Shown in pieces: positions 43,527 through 51,631 of a stretch of 64,000 bases of DNA. Position 1 is the stretch's first letter, and the number at the start of each line of letters is the position of its first letter. Under the pieces are notes generated by a model. It was not told the origin of the DNA. It did not search any database and was given only the letters and a program-made list of their open reading frames with translations. The translations under genes and the position numbers were made by a program. Where the stretch lies: positions 49,653-113,652 of the forward strand of contig NZ_JAZAQF010000029.1 in the NCBI RefSeq assembly GCF_043235035.1. The letters run 5' to 3'. The stretch is from CACIAM-69d sp001698445 (GTDB lineage Bacteria; Cyanobacteriota; Cyanobacteriia; CACIAM-69d).

Positions 43527-46103
43527 ATGAAACTTTCGCCCAGCAACCGTTTACTGTTTGCCATTGCCCTTCGCAATTGGCTTTGGATTCTTGGGACGGT
43601 GATTCTGAGTTTCTGGAGCGGCATCTTTAACGGTGTCAGCATTGCCCTCCTGGTTCCGGGCATCCTGGCTTTTTTGGGTCGCAAAATTGACCTTGGCGCT
43701 GATGCCCCAGAACTGGTGCGTAACCTTCTTTCCACCTTTGATGCCTTGCCCGAAGATCAACGGGGCGCTGCTATGGTGGCCACCATCGTGGGAGCCATTC
43801 TGATTAAAAATATCCTGGCTTTTTTGAGCACCGCCGTTGGAGGGCACTTGTCCCGGGCCCTGGTGAATGACGGCACATTTCAAGGAATTCGGATGCTCCT
43901 AGGGGTGGGCTTGGATTTTTATAGCCGCACCAAAGCTGGCGATTTAATTCAACGCCTTGGCTCGGAAATGAGCGGAGCCGTGGGCACAATCAACACCGTG
44001 GTGCAAATTGTGGCCACCATGGTCACCTTGCTCACCTTCATTGGTTTATTGGTGGCCATTTCCTGGCAACTCACGATTATTTCCAGTATTTTTGCCCTGT
44101 TAGTGGTGCTCAGTAACCAACGATTTGCCAAAAAACTCAAGGAATATGGCAAGCGAGGGGTGCAGCTCAGTCGGCTTTACACCAGTCAGCTTTTGGAGGC
44201 GATCGGGGGGATTCGGTTAATCAAGGCCACCAGCAGCGAAGATTTGGAATATAACCGCTTAACGGGCACATTGCTGAAGCGGCAACGGGTGGATTTACAT
44301 TCCCAAACCTTCAGCTCTTTTGTGGCTTCGGTCAATGAATTTTTGGTGGTGGCTTCGTTGCTCTCGATCGTCTGGATTGGGCGATTTGTGTTTCCCGGAT
44401 CCCTCGAAGCCTATGCGGCCATTCTATTAACTTACCTGTTCTTAATTTCGCGGGTTTTTGCCTTTGTTACTACCCTCGGAAAGGCTCTCAATAACTTAGC
44501 CCTTTGCTCGGCGGCGGTGGATGCCATGGTGCGTTTTTTAAGCCGCCAAGGCAAACATTTTGTGCCCGATGGAGCAGTGCCCTTTCCTGGTCTGCGGCAA
44601 GAAATTCGGTTTGAAAATGTGTCCTTTGCTTACCCTAGCCGCGACAAAAGCCGGGTGCTCGATCGGGTCAGTTTGCGCATTCCTCGGGGGACAACCCTGG
44701 CCCTGGTTGGCTCCTCAGGGGCCGGCAAGTCTACCCTGGCGGATTTGATGATTCGGTTTTATGACCCCACGAGCGGCCGGATCACGATCGATGGTCAAGA
44801 TTTGCGCACGTTTTCCCTTCGCAGTTTGCACCAGTCCATGGGCATCGTTAGCCAAGACACCTTTTTGTTTAACGACACGGTGCGAGCCAATATTGCCTAT
44901 GGCTGCGAGGATGTGACGGAGGGCGCAGTGATGGAGGCGGCCAGGCGGGCCAACGCCTATGACTTCATTATGGATTTGCCGGAGCAGTTTGAAACCATGC
45001 TGGGCGATCGGGGGGTGCGCCTGTCTGGGGGCCAACAGCAGCGAATTGCGATCGCTCGGGCCCTGTTGCGCAACCCCGATATTTTGATTTTGGATGAGGC
45101 CACCAGTGCCTTGGATACGGTCTCGGAGCGCCAGGTGCAACAGGCCATTAACGAATTAAGCCGCGATCGCACCACGATCGTGATTGCTCACCGCCTGTCC
45201 ACGGTGCAAAATGCCGACCAAATCGCCGTGCTCGATAAGGGGCAGGTGGTGGAAGTGGGAACCCATGCGGAGTTGCTGAGCAAGCGAGGTTACTATGCTC
45301 GCCTTTACGCGGTGCAGTTTTCCGAAAGCGCCACGAAAACCCCCGTGCGCTGCGAAAACGCCATGGAAAAACTGGTGATGGAGGAAACCATTTCCCAGTT
45401 AGGGGCACTGGAAGCGGAGGGGGTGAAGATTGCCTTCGATCCGGGCAGTGTGATGGCTTGGGCCCTGAACCGGCTACCATCGCTCTATGCGGCCACCCAA
45501 GAGGGGGCTGCGTTTCAGCGCTATGTGGCGGAAGATGTGTGGCGATCGACGGTCAGCGATCGGGTGGCGGAGGCGATCGAGCAAGTCCAGCAATCCCATT
45601 GGGAAGATGAGCGGCATCCACTGATTGAACAAATTCGGATGCGATCGGTGGTGTTGGTGGAGCGGTTGTCCTACGAGGGACGGTTGCGGTTGAATGCGGT
45701 GATTGGCACGTTGGCGCTGTTGGCGGATGGGTTGGTGGAGTCGCCCCAGGAGGAATATGAGTCCCTGAAGGAGGCCTACCGAGCCACTATGCAATTGCTG
45801 GCCACGCTGGAGTTGTTGGAGGATGCCACCGGGGGGCTGGAGTTCAAACCCCGATCGGGCAAAAAGGGCGATCGCGATGAGGCGCAAACTTCCATTTCCC
45901 GCGCGGTTTATCCGCAGGTGAAACAGTTGGCGGAAATGCTGGAAATTTTGGCCAGCGAGTTGATTGATGAATTACTGCCCGATCAGTCCATTTCCCAACA
46001 GGCCAACCGTCAAAATGACTATCGCGCGGCCTACGATGTGTCGATTTCGCTGCTCGATCGACTGGCGGCCATTGAAACCCGCGCCACACCCTTAACTGCT
46101 TAG
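43527..46103 (+). CDS. ABC exporter (type IV half-transporter) fused to a ComFB-like domain
   Basis: The 858-residue product starts at ATG 43527. Residues 1-330 are six membrane helices of the exporter type; 355-590 is the ATPase with Walker A GSSGAGKST (395-403), signature LSGGQQQR (499-506), Walker B ILILDEATSALD and IAHRLSTV. The remaining 260 residues are unusual. Residues 611-690 (NAMEKLVMEETISQL, then SVMAWALNRLPSLYAATQEG) closely match ComFB proteins, which share N-x-ME-x-LV-x-EE and ALNRLPxLYAxxxxG. Residues 700-858 are helical and not recognised. ComFB-type proteins in cyanobacteria have been linked to cyclic dinucleotide binding (from memory), so export may be controlled by a second messenger. 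The substrate is unknown; lipid or polysaccharide are candidates by family. Confidence 0.93.
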   Translation: MKLSPSNRLLFAIALRNWLWILGTVILSFWSGIFNGVSIALLVPGILAFLGRKIDLGADAPELVRNLLSTFDALPEDQRGAAMVATIVGAILIKNILAFLSTAVGGHLSRALVNDGTFQGIRMLLGVGLDFYSRTKAGDLIQRLGSEMSGAVGTINTVVQIVATMVTLLTFIGLLVAISWQLTIISSIFALLVVLSNQRFAKKLKEYGKRGVQLSRLYTSQLLEAIGGIRLIKATSSEDLEYNRLTGTLLKRQRVDLHSQTFSSFVASVNEFLVVASLLSIVWIGRFVFPGSLEAYAAILLTYLFLISRVFAFVTTLGKALNNLALCSAAVDAMVRFLSRQGKHFVPDGAVPFPGLRQEIRFENVSFAYPSRDKSRVLDRVSLRIPRGTTLALVGSSGAGKSTLADLMIRFYDPTSGRITIDGQDLRTFSLRSLHQSMGIVSQDTFLFNDTVRANIAYGCEDVTEGAVMEAARRANAYDFIMDLPEQFETMLGDRGVRLSGGQQQRIAIARALLRNPDILILDEATSALDTVSERQVQQAINELSRDRTTIVIAHRLSTVQNADQIAVLDKGQVVEVGTHAELLSKRGYYARLYAVQFSESATKTPVRCENAMEKLVMEETISQLGALEAEGVKIAFDPGSVMAWALNRLPSLYAATQEGAAFQRYVAEDVWRSTVSDRVAEAIEQVQQSHWEDERHPLIEQIRMRSVVLVERLSYEGRLRLNAVIGTLALLADGLVESPQEEYESLKEAYRATMQLLATLELLEDATGGLEFKPRSGKKGDRDEAQTSISRAVYPQVKQLAEMLEILASELIDELLPDQSISQQANRQNDYRAAYDVSISLLDRLAAIETRATPLTA

Positions 46104-46186
46104 GCGCAGAAAGTTGTTGAGTATTACGAGTTGGGTATCACGAGTTGGGTATCACGGATTTTGATCAGTTTTTGATCAGCTTCTGA

Positions 46187-47143
46187 TCAGCCGAATTTGG
46201 ACGCACCCGATCGCGACCACAGGCGATCGAACCGCTGCGGCCCCAACAGGATTGTGAGGCCAATCTTGCCGCTGAGGATTGCCAAAAACCGCCATTCTCG
46301 CCACAGGTGCGGCCCAAACCACAGGGCCAACAACAGCAACCGAGCCGATCGCCACCCACGCCCCCGATCGCGCGGCCCCGCCGTCAGCGCTTTGCAGGCT
46401 AATCCTTTATAAAACCGCGATCGCGCCGATCGCCCCAAAGCCGAAGACCTTGGCCCCGCCTTGGCCAAATGGCGCTCTAACACCGCATTACAGGCCCGCT
46501 CCAACCGCCGCAAATTGGCCGAGGACGATCGATCCGAAACCCGGTAGCGCACTTGGGCCTCGGGAATCAGCACAAATTCACCCAATCCAGCCAAGTGCAA
46601 CCACAAGTCCCAGTCTTCCGCCGGAATGAGTTCTGTTTGGAAGCCCCCCACCTGCTCCAGGGCCGATCGACGAATCAGGGGATTGGAGCCATTTTCAATG
46701 AAATTATTCAGCAACAGGGCAGTGAACACCTGGCCCTGATGGCGATCGCGAAAGCCCGGGTGACGCAGTTGGTTGTCATCATCCACATAGTCCGTCCAAC
46801 TGTAGGCCAACACAGCGGCCGGGTTCTCCTCCAAGGCAGCCACCCGATCGGCCAAGGCCGTTGCCGTCCACCAATCATCCGCATCCAAAAAGGCAATCAG
46901 GGATCCCCGAGCCGCCACCAAGCCACAATTTCGGGCGATCGCCTGACCTCCATTGGGTTGGCGCAACACCCGAATTCGCGGATCGGCCGTTTGCAGGGCA
47001 ATCTCCCCCGTCTGATCCGTGGAGCCATCATCTACCACGATCGCTTCCCAATCTGCCCAAGTCTGCGATCGCAAGGCGGCGAGGGTTTCGGGCAAGGTGG
47101 CCGCCGCGTTATAGGCCGGAATGATGACTGAAACCTTAGGCAT
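46187..47143 (-). CDS. Family 2 glycosyltransferase
   Basis: The 318-residue product has a GT-A fold N-terminal domain starting MPKVSVIIPAYNAAATLPETLAAL, with the nucleotide-sugar words VVDDGSTDQTG (about 36-46) and the DXD-type FLDADDWW (about 88-95). The acceptor-site word AEDWDLWLHLAG (about 184-195) is typical of GT2. The C-terminal 80 residues contain a possible membrane-associated segment. It transfers a sugar from a nucleotide donor, for surface polysaccharide or glycolipid. It converges on the ABC exporter gene; a shared pathway is possible but not shown. Confidence 0.92.
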   Translation of the reverse strand: MPKVSVIIPAYNAAATLPETLAALRSQTWADWEAIVVDDGSTDQTGEIALQTADPRIRVLRQPNGGQAIARNCGLVAARGSLIAFLDADDWWTATALADRVAALEENPAAVLAYSWTDYVDDDNQLRHPGFRDRHQGQVFTALLLNNFIENGSNPLIRRSALEQVGGFQTELIPAEDWDLWLHLAGLGEFVLIPEAQVRYRVSDRSSSANLRRLERACNAVLERHLAKAGPRSSALGRSARSRFYKGLACKALTAGPRDRGRGWRSARLLLLALWFGPHLWREWRFLAILSGKIGLTILLGPQRFDRLWSRSGASKFG

Positions 47144-47208
47144 GATCTACCCACACCAGGCAGCGACTCAGAAATTTCTGAAATTCCAGAGATTAACGTT
47201 ATGGGCAA

Positions 47209-47670
47209 TTATGGGCGATCGCTCCATTCCGCAAAATCTATAGTCATAGCCTGTTCAAAGTTCAAGACTGGGGCGGTTGGGAACTGGTCGATCGGCAGAT
47301 CAGTTTCGGCTTCTGCCTGCCTGCGAGCCTTAGCATAGGCTTTATCGACGAACTCCGATAGCCGCGCTTTTAGGCTGGGATTATCGGTTAGCAGGTCTTC
47401 AATCTCAATCCGTGCATTTTTGATCGAAATTGACCATGAGCGCGATCGCCTGTGAGCTTGATAGTGCCACTTCAGGAGATGCAAGTAGAGGCGTGCAAGC
47501 TGGTTAACGAGTGCGTCTCGTTTCGATGCCCCCAAGCTCTCGATCTCCTCAATCAAATTTTCTAGATCAATATCTGCCAAACGACCGGATTTCAGCAACT
47601 CCACTTGCTGCTGAATCCAGCCGTGGTAATCCGTTTCGTAGGTATTGGCGGCAATGGTTTTGGCAGTCAT
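47209..47670 (-). CDS. DUF29-like protein
   Basis: The 153-residue protein has the DUF29 pattern: YETDYHGWIQQQVELLKSGRLADIDLENLIEEIESLGASKRDALVNQLARLYLHLLKWHYQ (about 9-70), then SWSISIKNARIEIEDLLTDNPSLKARL and a short tail. DUF29 proteins are abundant in cyanobacteria, often in accessory regions, and are of unknown role. It is an acidic, helical soluble protein. Its neighbours are a glycosyltransferase and the Cys-rich small protein; there is no evident operon. From the context I suspect an accessory gene. Confidence 0.88.
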   Translation of the reverse strand: MTAKTIAANTYETDYHGWIQQQVELLKSGRLADIDLENLIEEIESLGASKRDALVNQLARLYLHLLKWHYQAHRRSRSWSISIKNARIEIEDLLTDNPSLKARLSEFVDKAYAKARRQAEAETDLPIDQFPTAPVLNFEQAMTIDFAEWSDRP

Positions 47671-47825
47671 GGGCGATCGCTCCTAAACCCGCTTCCAGAC
47701 AGGTTCAACGAGATTGTTGACGGCGTTATTGATGGCGGCCCACCGTTGATCATGCCGGGGCCGTGGTCAGTACTCCACAGTGCAGACCACGATCGCACGG
47801 TCAGGGCCGTCATCATCAGCGCTGT

Positions 47826-47850
47826 CTTGACATCCTCTCCAGCTTAAGCG
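47826..47850. mobile_element. Degenerate IS605-like hairpin remnant
   Basis: The words TTGACATCCTCTCCAGC resemble the start of the IS200/IS605-type hairpin at 4096-4112 (TTGACATCCTCCCCAGC), but the closing arm is lost. A decayed fragment is the simplest reading. Confidence 0.3.
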
Positions 47851-47868
47851 GTGTCAAAGTTTCCAACC

Positions 47869-48054
47869 CTAATTGCCGCAATTCGTGCAGGTACAGTTCG
47901 CACCGCAGGTACAGGAACCAGAACCACCGCAACCGCAGCCTGAGGCATAGGCAGCGGTCGGCGCGATCACGGTCAAAGCAGCAGCCACAGCACCCACAAT
48001 CTTGATCGTGCGGCGACCTTTAGACGATTGCGATGTCGAAGTCTGTTGAGTCAT
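47869..48054 (-). CDS. Secreted Cys-rich, metallothionein-like small protein
   Basis: A 61-residue protein started at ATG 48054. A positively charged start (QSSKGRRTIK) is followed by a hydrophobic segment (about 20-37) with TVIAPTAAYAS, which looks like a signal peptide cut near residue 37. The mature part is about 24 residues long, with the pattern GCGCGGSGSCTCGANCTCTNCGN: seven Cys as CGC, CTC, CTC and C motifs. Paired CxC motifs resemble metallothioneins and would bind soft metals such as Zn, Cu, Cd or Ni. The gene lies upstream of ureE-ureF on the other strand, 124 bp away. A link with nickel is inferred only from position. Confidence 0.7.
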   Translation of the reverse strand: MTQQTSTSQSSKGRRTIKIVGAVAAALTVIAPTAAYASGCGCGGSGSCTCGANCTCTNCGN

Positions 48055-48177
48055 GGGTTCGTTCTCCTGCTTGCACAAGGGCAAGTTTGACTAACAATTC
48101 AACTCTATTCTCTCCAGTGAGCTATAGAGTCAAGAGGCGACGTGATCGGGTAGGACAATTTATCGGGTAATGATCAA

Positions 48178-48798
48178 ATGAGTTGCGATGGAGTAGCCCT
48201 CGTGATCCCGGGAAATTCGACCCAACAACCCAATAACTCAACTGAGTCCACAGTTCCGCCTCACTGGGTGTTCATTCAGGTCGATCGCCCGGAACTGCCC
48301 AAGACCCAGGCCCAGGATTCTGCCGCCTTCGATCCCGCCGCTGCCGATCATGGCCTGCGTCAGTTGGCCTTGGTTGCCGAAGATCGGGTGAAGGTGCGCC
48401 GACAGGTCACCCTTGATGATGGGACGGTGGCTTGGTTGCAACTGGCCCGGGGCACAGTGCTGCGGCCGGGCGATCGACTGCGCACCGCCCAAGGAGACTG
48501 TTGCTGGGTGGTGGCGCAACCGGAACCGGTGCTGACGGTGCGATCGCCCGATCGACTATCCCTGTTGCAAGCGGCTTATCATTTGGGCAACCGCCATGCG
48601 CCCCTGGAAATCACGATCGACTATTTGCGGCTTGCGCCGGATCCCACCTTGAAGGATTTGCTGGAACGGCGTGGCCTCCAGGTGATTGAGGAAATCGCTC
48701 CCTTTGTGCCGGATTCGGGAGCCTATGCAACGGTCGATCGCGCCCACCATACCCACAACCATCACCACAACCACGCCCATTCCCACCACCATGAGTGA
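48178..48798 (+). CDS. ureE: Urease accessory nickel-binding protein UreE
   Basis: UreE is a nickel chaperone that delivers Ni to the urease active site through UreG. The 206-residue product has an N-terminal peptide-binding domain (about 60-130, AWLQLARGTVLRPGDRLRT) and the metal-binding domain with YHLGNRHAPLEI, which holds the conserved dimer-interface His, and a very His-rich tail (HHTHNHHHNHAHSHHHE). The first 40 residues before HWVFIQVDRPE are variable. It overlaps ureF by eight bases. The urease subunit genes and ureG, ureD are not in the window. Confidence 0.94.
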   Translation: MSCDGVALVIPGNSTQQPNNSTESTVPPHWVFIQVDRPELPKTQAQDSAAFDPAAADHGLRQLALVAEDRVKVRRQVTLDDGTVAWLQLARGTVLRPGDRLRTAQGDCCWVVAQPEPVLTVRSPDRLSLLQAAYHLGNRHAPLEITIDYLRLAPDPTLKDLLERRGLQVIEEIAPFVPDSGAYATVDRAHHTHNHHHNHAHSHHHE

Positions 48799-49483
48799 GC
48801 CACTGTCCCGATCGCTTGCCCTGTTGCAATTGGCTAGCCCGGCCTTGCCCGTGGGAGCCTTCAGCTATTCTGAGGCGATCGAAACCTTGGTGGACAAGGG
48901 CCGGGTGCGATCGGCTGCCGATTTGACCGACTGGTTGCGGCAGGAGTTACGGGTGGGCAGCATTCGCCTGGAAGCGGCGGCCCTGTTGAAGGCCCGACAG
49001 GCGATCGACCAGGGCGATCGGGACTCCATTCACCACTGGAATCAATGGATTTCGGCCCTGCGAGAAACGGAAGAATTGCGGTTACAAAGTTGGCAAATGG
49101 GGCGATCGTTGGTCACCTTAGCCAAAGATCTCAACCCAACCGATGCCACCTTAATGGCACTGAACTTGCAACCGGTAAACTATGCGATCGCCTTTGCTAG
49201 TTTGGCTGCCCATTGGCAACTGAGCCACGCAGAAATGTTGACCGCCTATTTACAATCTTGGGCTAGTAATTTGGTGAGCGCCGGGGTTCGCTCTATCCCG
49301 ATCGGTCAAACCCAAGGTCAGCAAACATTACTCAATTTATGGCCCGATTTAACCGCCGCCATCGCTGAAATTCAGCAACTCGCCACTGCTGACACCGATG
49401 ATGATTGGTTTGCTTGTGGTTGGGGTCTCTCGATCTCCAGCATGATCCACGAAACCCAATATAGCCGCCTCTTCAGAAGCTAG
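48791..49483 (+). CDS. ureF: Urease accessory protein UreF
   Basis: UreF works with UreD and UreG to assemble the nickel-carbamate centre of urease. The start is ATG 48791, inside the end of ureE; the product has 230 residues, normal. The family words are LLQLASPALPVGAFSYSEAIETLVD near the start and PVNYAIAFASLAAHWQLSHAEMLTAYLQSWASNLVSAGVRSIPIGQTQGQ. It is co-transcribed with ureE. The urease structural genes must lie elsewhere. It seems intact. Confidence 0.95.
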   Translation: MSEPLSRSLALLQLASPALPVGAFSYSEAIETLVDKGRVRSAADLTDWLRQELRVGSIRLEAAALLKARQAIDQGDRDSIHHWNQWISALRETEELRLQSWQMGRSLVTLAKDLNPTDATLMALNLQPVNYAIAFASLAAHWQLSHAEMLTAYLQSWASNLVSAGVRSIPIGQTQGQQTLLNLWPDLTAAIAEIQQLATADTDDDWFACGWGLSISSMIHETQYSRLFRS

Positions 49484-49559
49484 TTAGACGCTTGGCTGAT
49501 GTTCTTCTCGTTGACCTGAAGCACAATAGAATTAGCCCAAAAATACCAGGAGAAAAACA

Positions 49560-50132
49560 ATGGTTGCCGCAAGAGAGAATCAGCCCCATTTCACACCGGA
49601 AGCCTATTTTGAGTGGGAAGCCCAACAGCTCGAACGGCATGAGCTAATCGATGGTCATGTCTACGCTATGAGCGGCGGTACACAAAATCACGGTGAGATC
49701 GCAATTAACATTCTTACGTTGATTCGTCCTAATGTACGAGGTGGTCAATGTCGAGTTTTGAATTCTGATGTGAAGATCAACATTCTTAATACGTTTAATT
49801 ATATTTATCCTGATCTGAGCGTGACTTGCGATCCACGCGATCGGGAACATCCACTTTACATTACCTATCCCTGCTTGATTGTTGAAGTTCTCTCCCCCAG
49901 CACGGAAGCTTATGATCGCGGCAAGAAGTTTGAAAAATATCGCCGCAATCCAAATCTGATTGACTACGTGTTAGTTAGCTCCGAAGAGGTGGCGGTTGAT
50001 ATCTACCACAGGAATAGCGCTGGAGATTGGTTGATTTTGAGCTATCGATCGGGCGATCGGGTCGAACTGCAAAGTATTGGGCTAACCGTGGCGATCGAGG
50101 AATTCTATGAAGGAATTATATTTGAGGAATAG
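49560..50132 (+). CDS. Uma2-family PD-(D/E)XK endonuclease-like protein
   Basis: The 190-residue protein has the Uma2 pattern: HFTPEAYFEWEAQQLERHELIDGHVYAMSGGTQNHGEIAINI near the start, then a nuclease core with YIYPDLSVTCD and YPCLIVEVLSPSTEAYDRGKKFEKYRRNPNLIDYVLVSS. The Asp of YPDLSV, Glu of VEVLSP and a Lys nearby match the PD-(D/E)XK catalytic triad. AGGAG lies seven bases before the ATG. Uma2 proteins are abundant in cyanobacteria; their role is unknown, perhaps in DNA maintenance or mobile elements. It lies beside two toxin-antitoxin type modules. Confidence 0.93.
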   Translation: MVAARENQPHFTPEAYFEWEAQQLERHELIDGHVYAMSGGTQNHGEIAINILTLIRPNVRGGQCRVLNSDVKINILNTFNYIYPDLSVTCDPRDREHPLYITYPCLIVEVLSPSTEAYDRGKKFEKYRRNPNLIDYVLVSSEEVAVDIYHRNSAGDWLILSYRSGDRVELQSIGLTVAIEEFYEGIIFEE

Positions 50133-50237
50133 TCCAAATCTACCGATATGAGATCATGAGGGTAAGGGGCTTAAGTTTCTTGCAATAAAGCCTGAGAGCA
50201 AGACAATCAATCACTCTATTTCTGTCAGGAGTGTTGA

Positions 50238-50597
50238 ATGATGAATTCATCGATTCGTCTGATTACCGATCAACAGATTTCAGAAATTTGTCAGGCTATT
50301 GTTGAGCAGTTTCAACCTGAAAAAATCATCTTGTTTGGTTCCTATGCTTATGGTCAACCTCACGAATGGAGCGATCTCGATTTGTTGGTAGTCATGGATT
50401 TTGAGGGACGGGCAATCGATTTATCTGTGGAGCTTTGGCGAGCAACGAAGCCAGAATTTTCAGTGGATTTTATTGTCAAGACCTCTTATGAAATTCAATG
50501 GCGGTATCAACAGTTTGATCCGCTAGTGCGAGTAGCGATTGATCAAGGCAAGGTTCTTTATGACGCAAGTTATTCAAGAGTGGCTAAAGCGATCTGA
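50238..50597 (+). CDS. MNT-type nucleotidyltransferase (HEPN/MNT antitoxin)
   Basis: A 119-residue minimal nucleotidyltransferase. The nucleotidyltransferase signature GSYAYGQPHEWSDLDLLVVMDF gives the pattern GSxAxGxxxxxSDxDLLV with catalytic Asp residues, and a third Asp is likely in SVDFIVKTSYE. In HEPN/MNT toxin-antitoxin pairs this partner AMPylates and silences the HEPN toxin. The start has AGGAG 6 bases upstream. It overlaps the HEPN gene by 38 bases. It belongs to the accessory cluster beginning with the Uma2 gene. Confidence 0.92.
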   Translation: MMNSSIRLITDQQISEICQAIVEQFQPEKIILFGSYAYGQPHEWSDLDLLVVMDFEGRAIDLSVELWRATKPEFSVDFIVKTSYEIQWRYQQFDPLVRVAIDQGKVLYDASYSRVAKAI

Positions 50598-50934
50598 AGA
50601 GGATTGGCAAATTGCAAACCTTCTCATTCAGTCAAATTTAGATAGCTATGGATCAATTTGCTTTCATGCACAACAGTGTATTGCAAAGTTGATGAAAGCA
50701 CTCTTAATCCAAGCTGAAGTTGTGCCACCCTACAGCCATGACTTGTTGATACTCGATCGAATGCTCAGTTCCAATTATCCAAACTGGCAAGTTAATACCC
50801 AGGACTTAGCCTTTTTGACTCAATATGCCGTTGCGGCGCGATATCCAGGGCTGGATGTTGATCGCAAAGATGCTCTGGATTGCATCAGTAAGTGTGCCAA
50901 GTTACGATCAACAACTTTAACCTTCTTGCAATAA
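50560..50934 (+). CDS. HEPN-domain protein (toxin-like partner)
   Basis: The 124-residue product, from ATG 50560, is an all-helical HEPN protein: MTQVIQEWLKRSEEDWQIANLLIQ, then SICFHAQQCIAKLMKALLIQ and YSHDLLILDRML, ending with AVAARYPGLD-VDRKDALDCISKCAKLR. The HEPN motifs and pairing with an MNT gene make it a likely HEPN/MNT module. A clear RX4-6H nuclease motif is not obvious, so it may belong to the subgroup without ribonuclease activity. Translation is coupled to the MNT gene by overlap. Confidence 0.9.
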   Translation: MTQVIQEWLKRSEEDWQIANLLIQSNLDSYGSICFHAQQCIAKLMKALLIQAEVVPPYSHDLLILDRMLSSNYPNWQVNTQDLAFLTQYAVAARYPGLDVDRKDALDCISKCAKLRSTTLTFLQ

Positions 50935-51063
50935 TTTTAATGATTGTGAGCGCTGCTCGCAGATTGCTGCACAGATACAGCCCTACTAACTTTGATTCAC
51001 CAATATTTGACGATTGTTCCAGCAATCTCTTCAACCTCAGTTGTCAAAATACTCCGCTAGCTC

Positions 51064-51315
51064 GATCGCGCGGAATTTGTGGGGAGTGGGTTCCCTGAGG
51101 GCGGCCAGTTCATAAACAGGAAGTGCCTCCACGATCGGGTGGAGCGCGGGCCGCATACTGGATTTATTCGCGATCCGGCGTTCTGCCAAGTTTTGGAGGC
51201 CCGGCTGCTCACCATCAGGAGATGCTGCCATGAAAACCAACTGATTTTTCTCGATTTTGACCGCCAGCCTGGCGATCGTCACGATCGTGCCTTGGGCAGC
51301 GCCGGCCCGGGCCGA
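51064..51315. repeat. 252-bp direct repeat, left copy
   Basis: Positions 51064-51315 are the same as 52111-52362 except for two bases (51084 and 51242), in the same orientation. The repeat covers the upstream region and the first 28 codons of the secreted-protein gene at 52277. The left copy carries a T at 51242 that creates a stop codon after four codons. A PIN toxin-antitoxin-like pair lies between the two copies. Confidence 0.95.
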
Positions 51316-51331
51316 AAGGAATAGTATTTGA
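51230..51331 (+). pseudogene. Truncated duplicate of the secreted-protein gene
   Basis: The left repeat contains the same start as the gene at 52277 (ATG preceded by AGGAG). Codon five is TGA instead of CGA, and the homology ends after about 28 codons at 51315. Nothing of the mature protein is encoded, so this is a dead 5' fragment. Confidence 0.85.
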
Positions 51332-51388
51332 AGTGTAAGATATTATTTGCTCAGAACCCCAAATAACATTAACTGGAAAAACACAAGC

Positions 51389-51631
51389 ATGACTTTATTG
51401 GAACTTCGTGAAGCAACCTTAGCCTTGTCATGGCGAGATCGGTGGTTACTGCTTTGGACTGTCATTCGATCGCTCTTCATATTCAAACCACAGGAAATGC
51501 CACCGACGATCCTTGAGCGCATGGGTGGATTACCAGAGCATTGGCTTCATGATGGTGATTTGGCTGATCGAGATTTAAGGCGAGTAGCCTTGGCCGATCG
51601 ACTCCATCAATCCACTACAGATCAATCATGA
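51389..51631 (+). CDS. Small antitoxin-like partner of the PIN protein
   Basis: An 80-residue basic/amphipathic protein, MTLLELREATLALSWRDRWLLLWTVIRSLF, then the words MPPTILERMGGLPEHWLHDGDLADRDLRR. I do not recognise its family. It ends inside the start codon of the PIN gene (ATGA overlap), the usual layout of toxin-antitoxin pairs with the antitoxin first. No clear DNA-binding motif is seen. Assigning it as antitoxin rests on gene order and overlap only. Confidence 0.65.
   Translation: MTLLELREATLALSWRDRWLLLWTVIRSLFIFKPQEMPPTILERMGGLPEHWLHDGDLADRDLRRVALADRLHQSTTDQS

Larger units (their letters stand above)
50935..51388. other. Intergenic region holding the left repeat copy
   Basis: A 454-bp interval between HEPN and the PIN-module gene. 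It holds the left 252-bp repeat (51064-51315) with a dead gene start, and then an AT-rich promoter-like stretch just before the antitoxin-like gene. Confidence 0.5.

Noticed and set aside
51037..51282. Minus-strand frame across both repeat copies (also 52099-52464)
   Set aside because: The same frame is present in both copies because the DNA is duplicated, and it reads over the promoter and start of the secreted-protein gene; no ribosome binding site or motif supports it.
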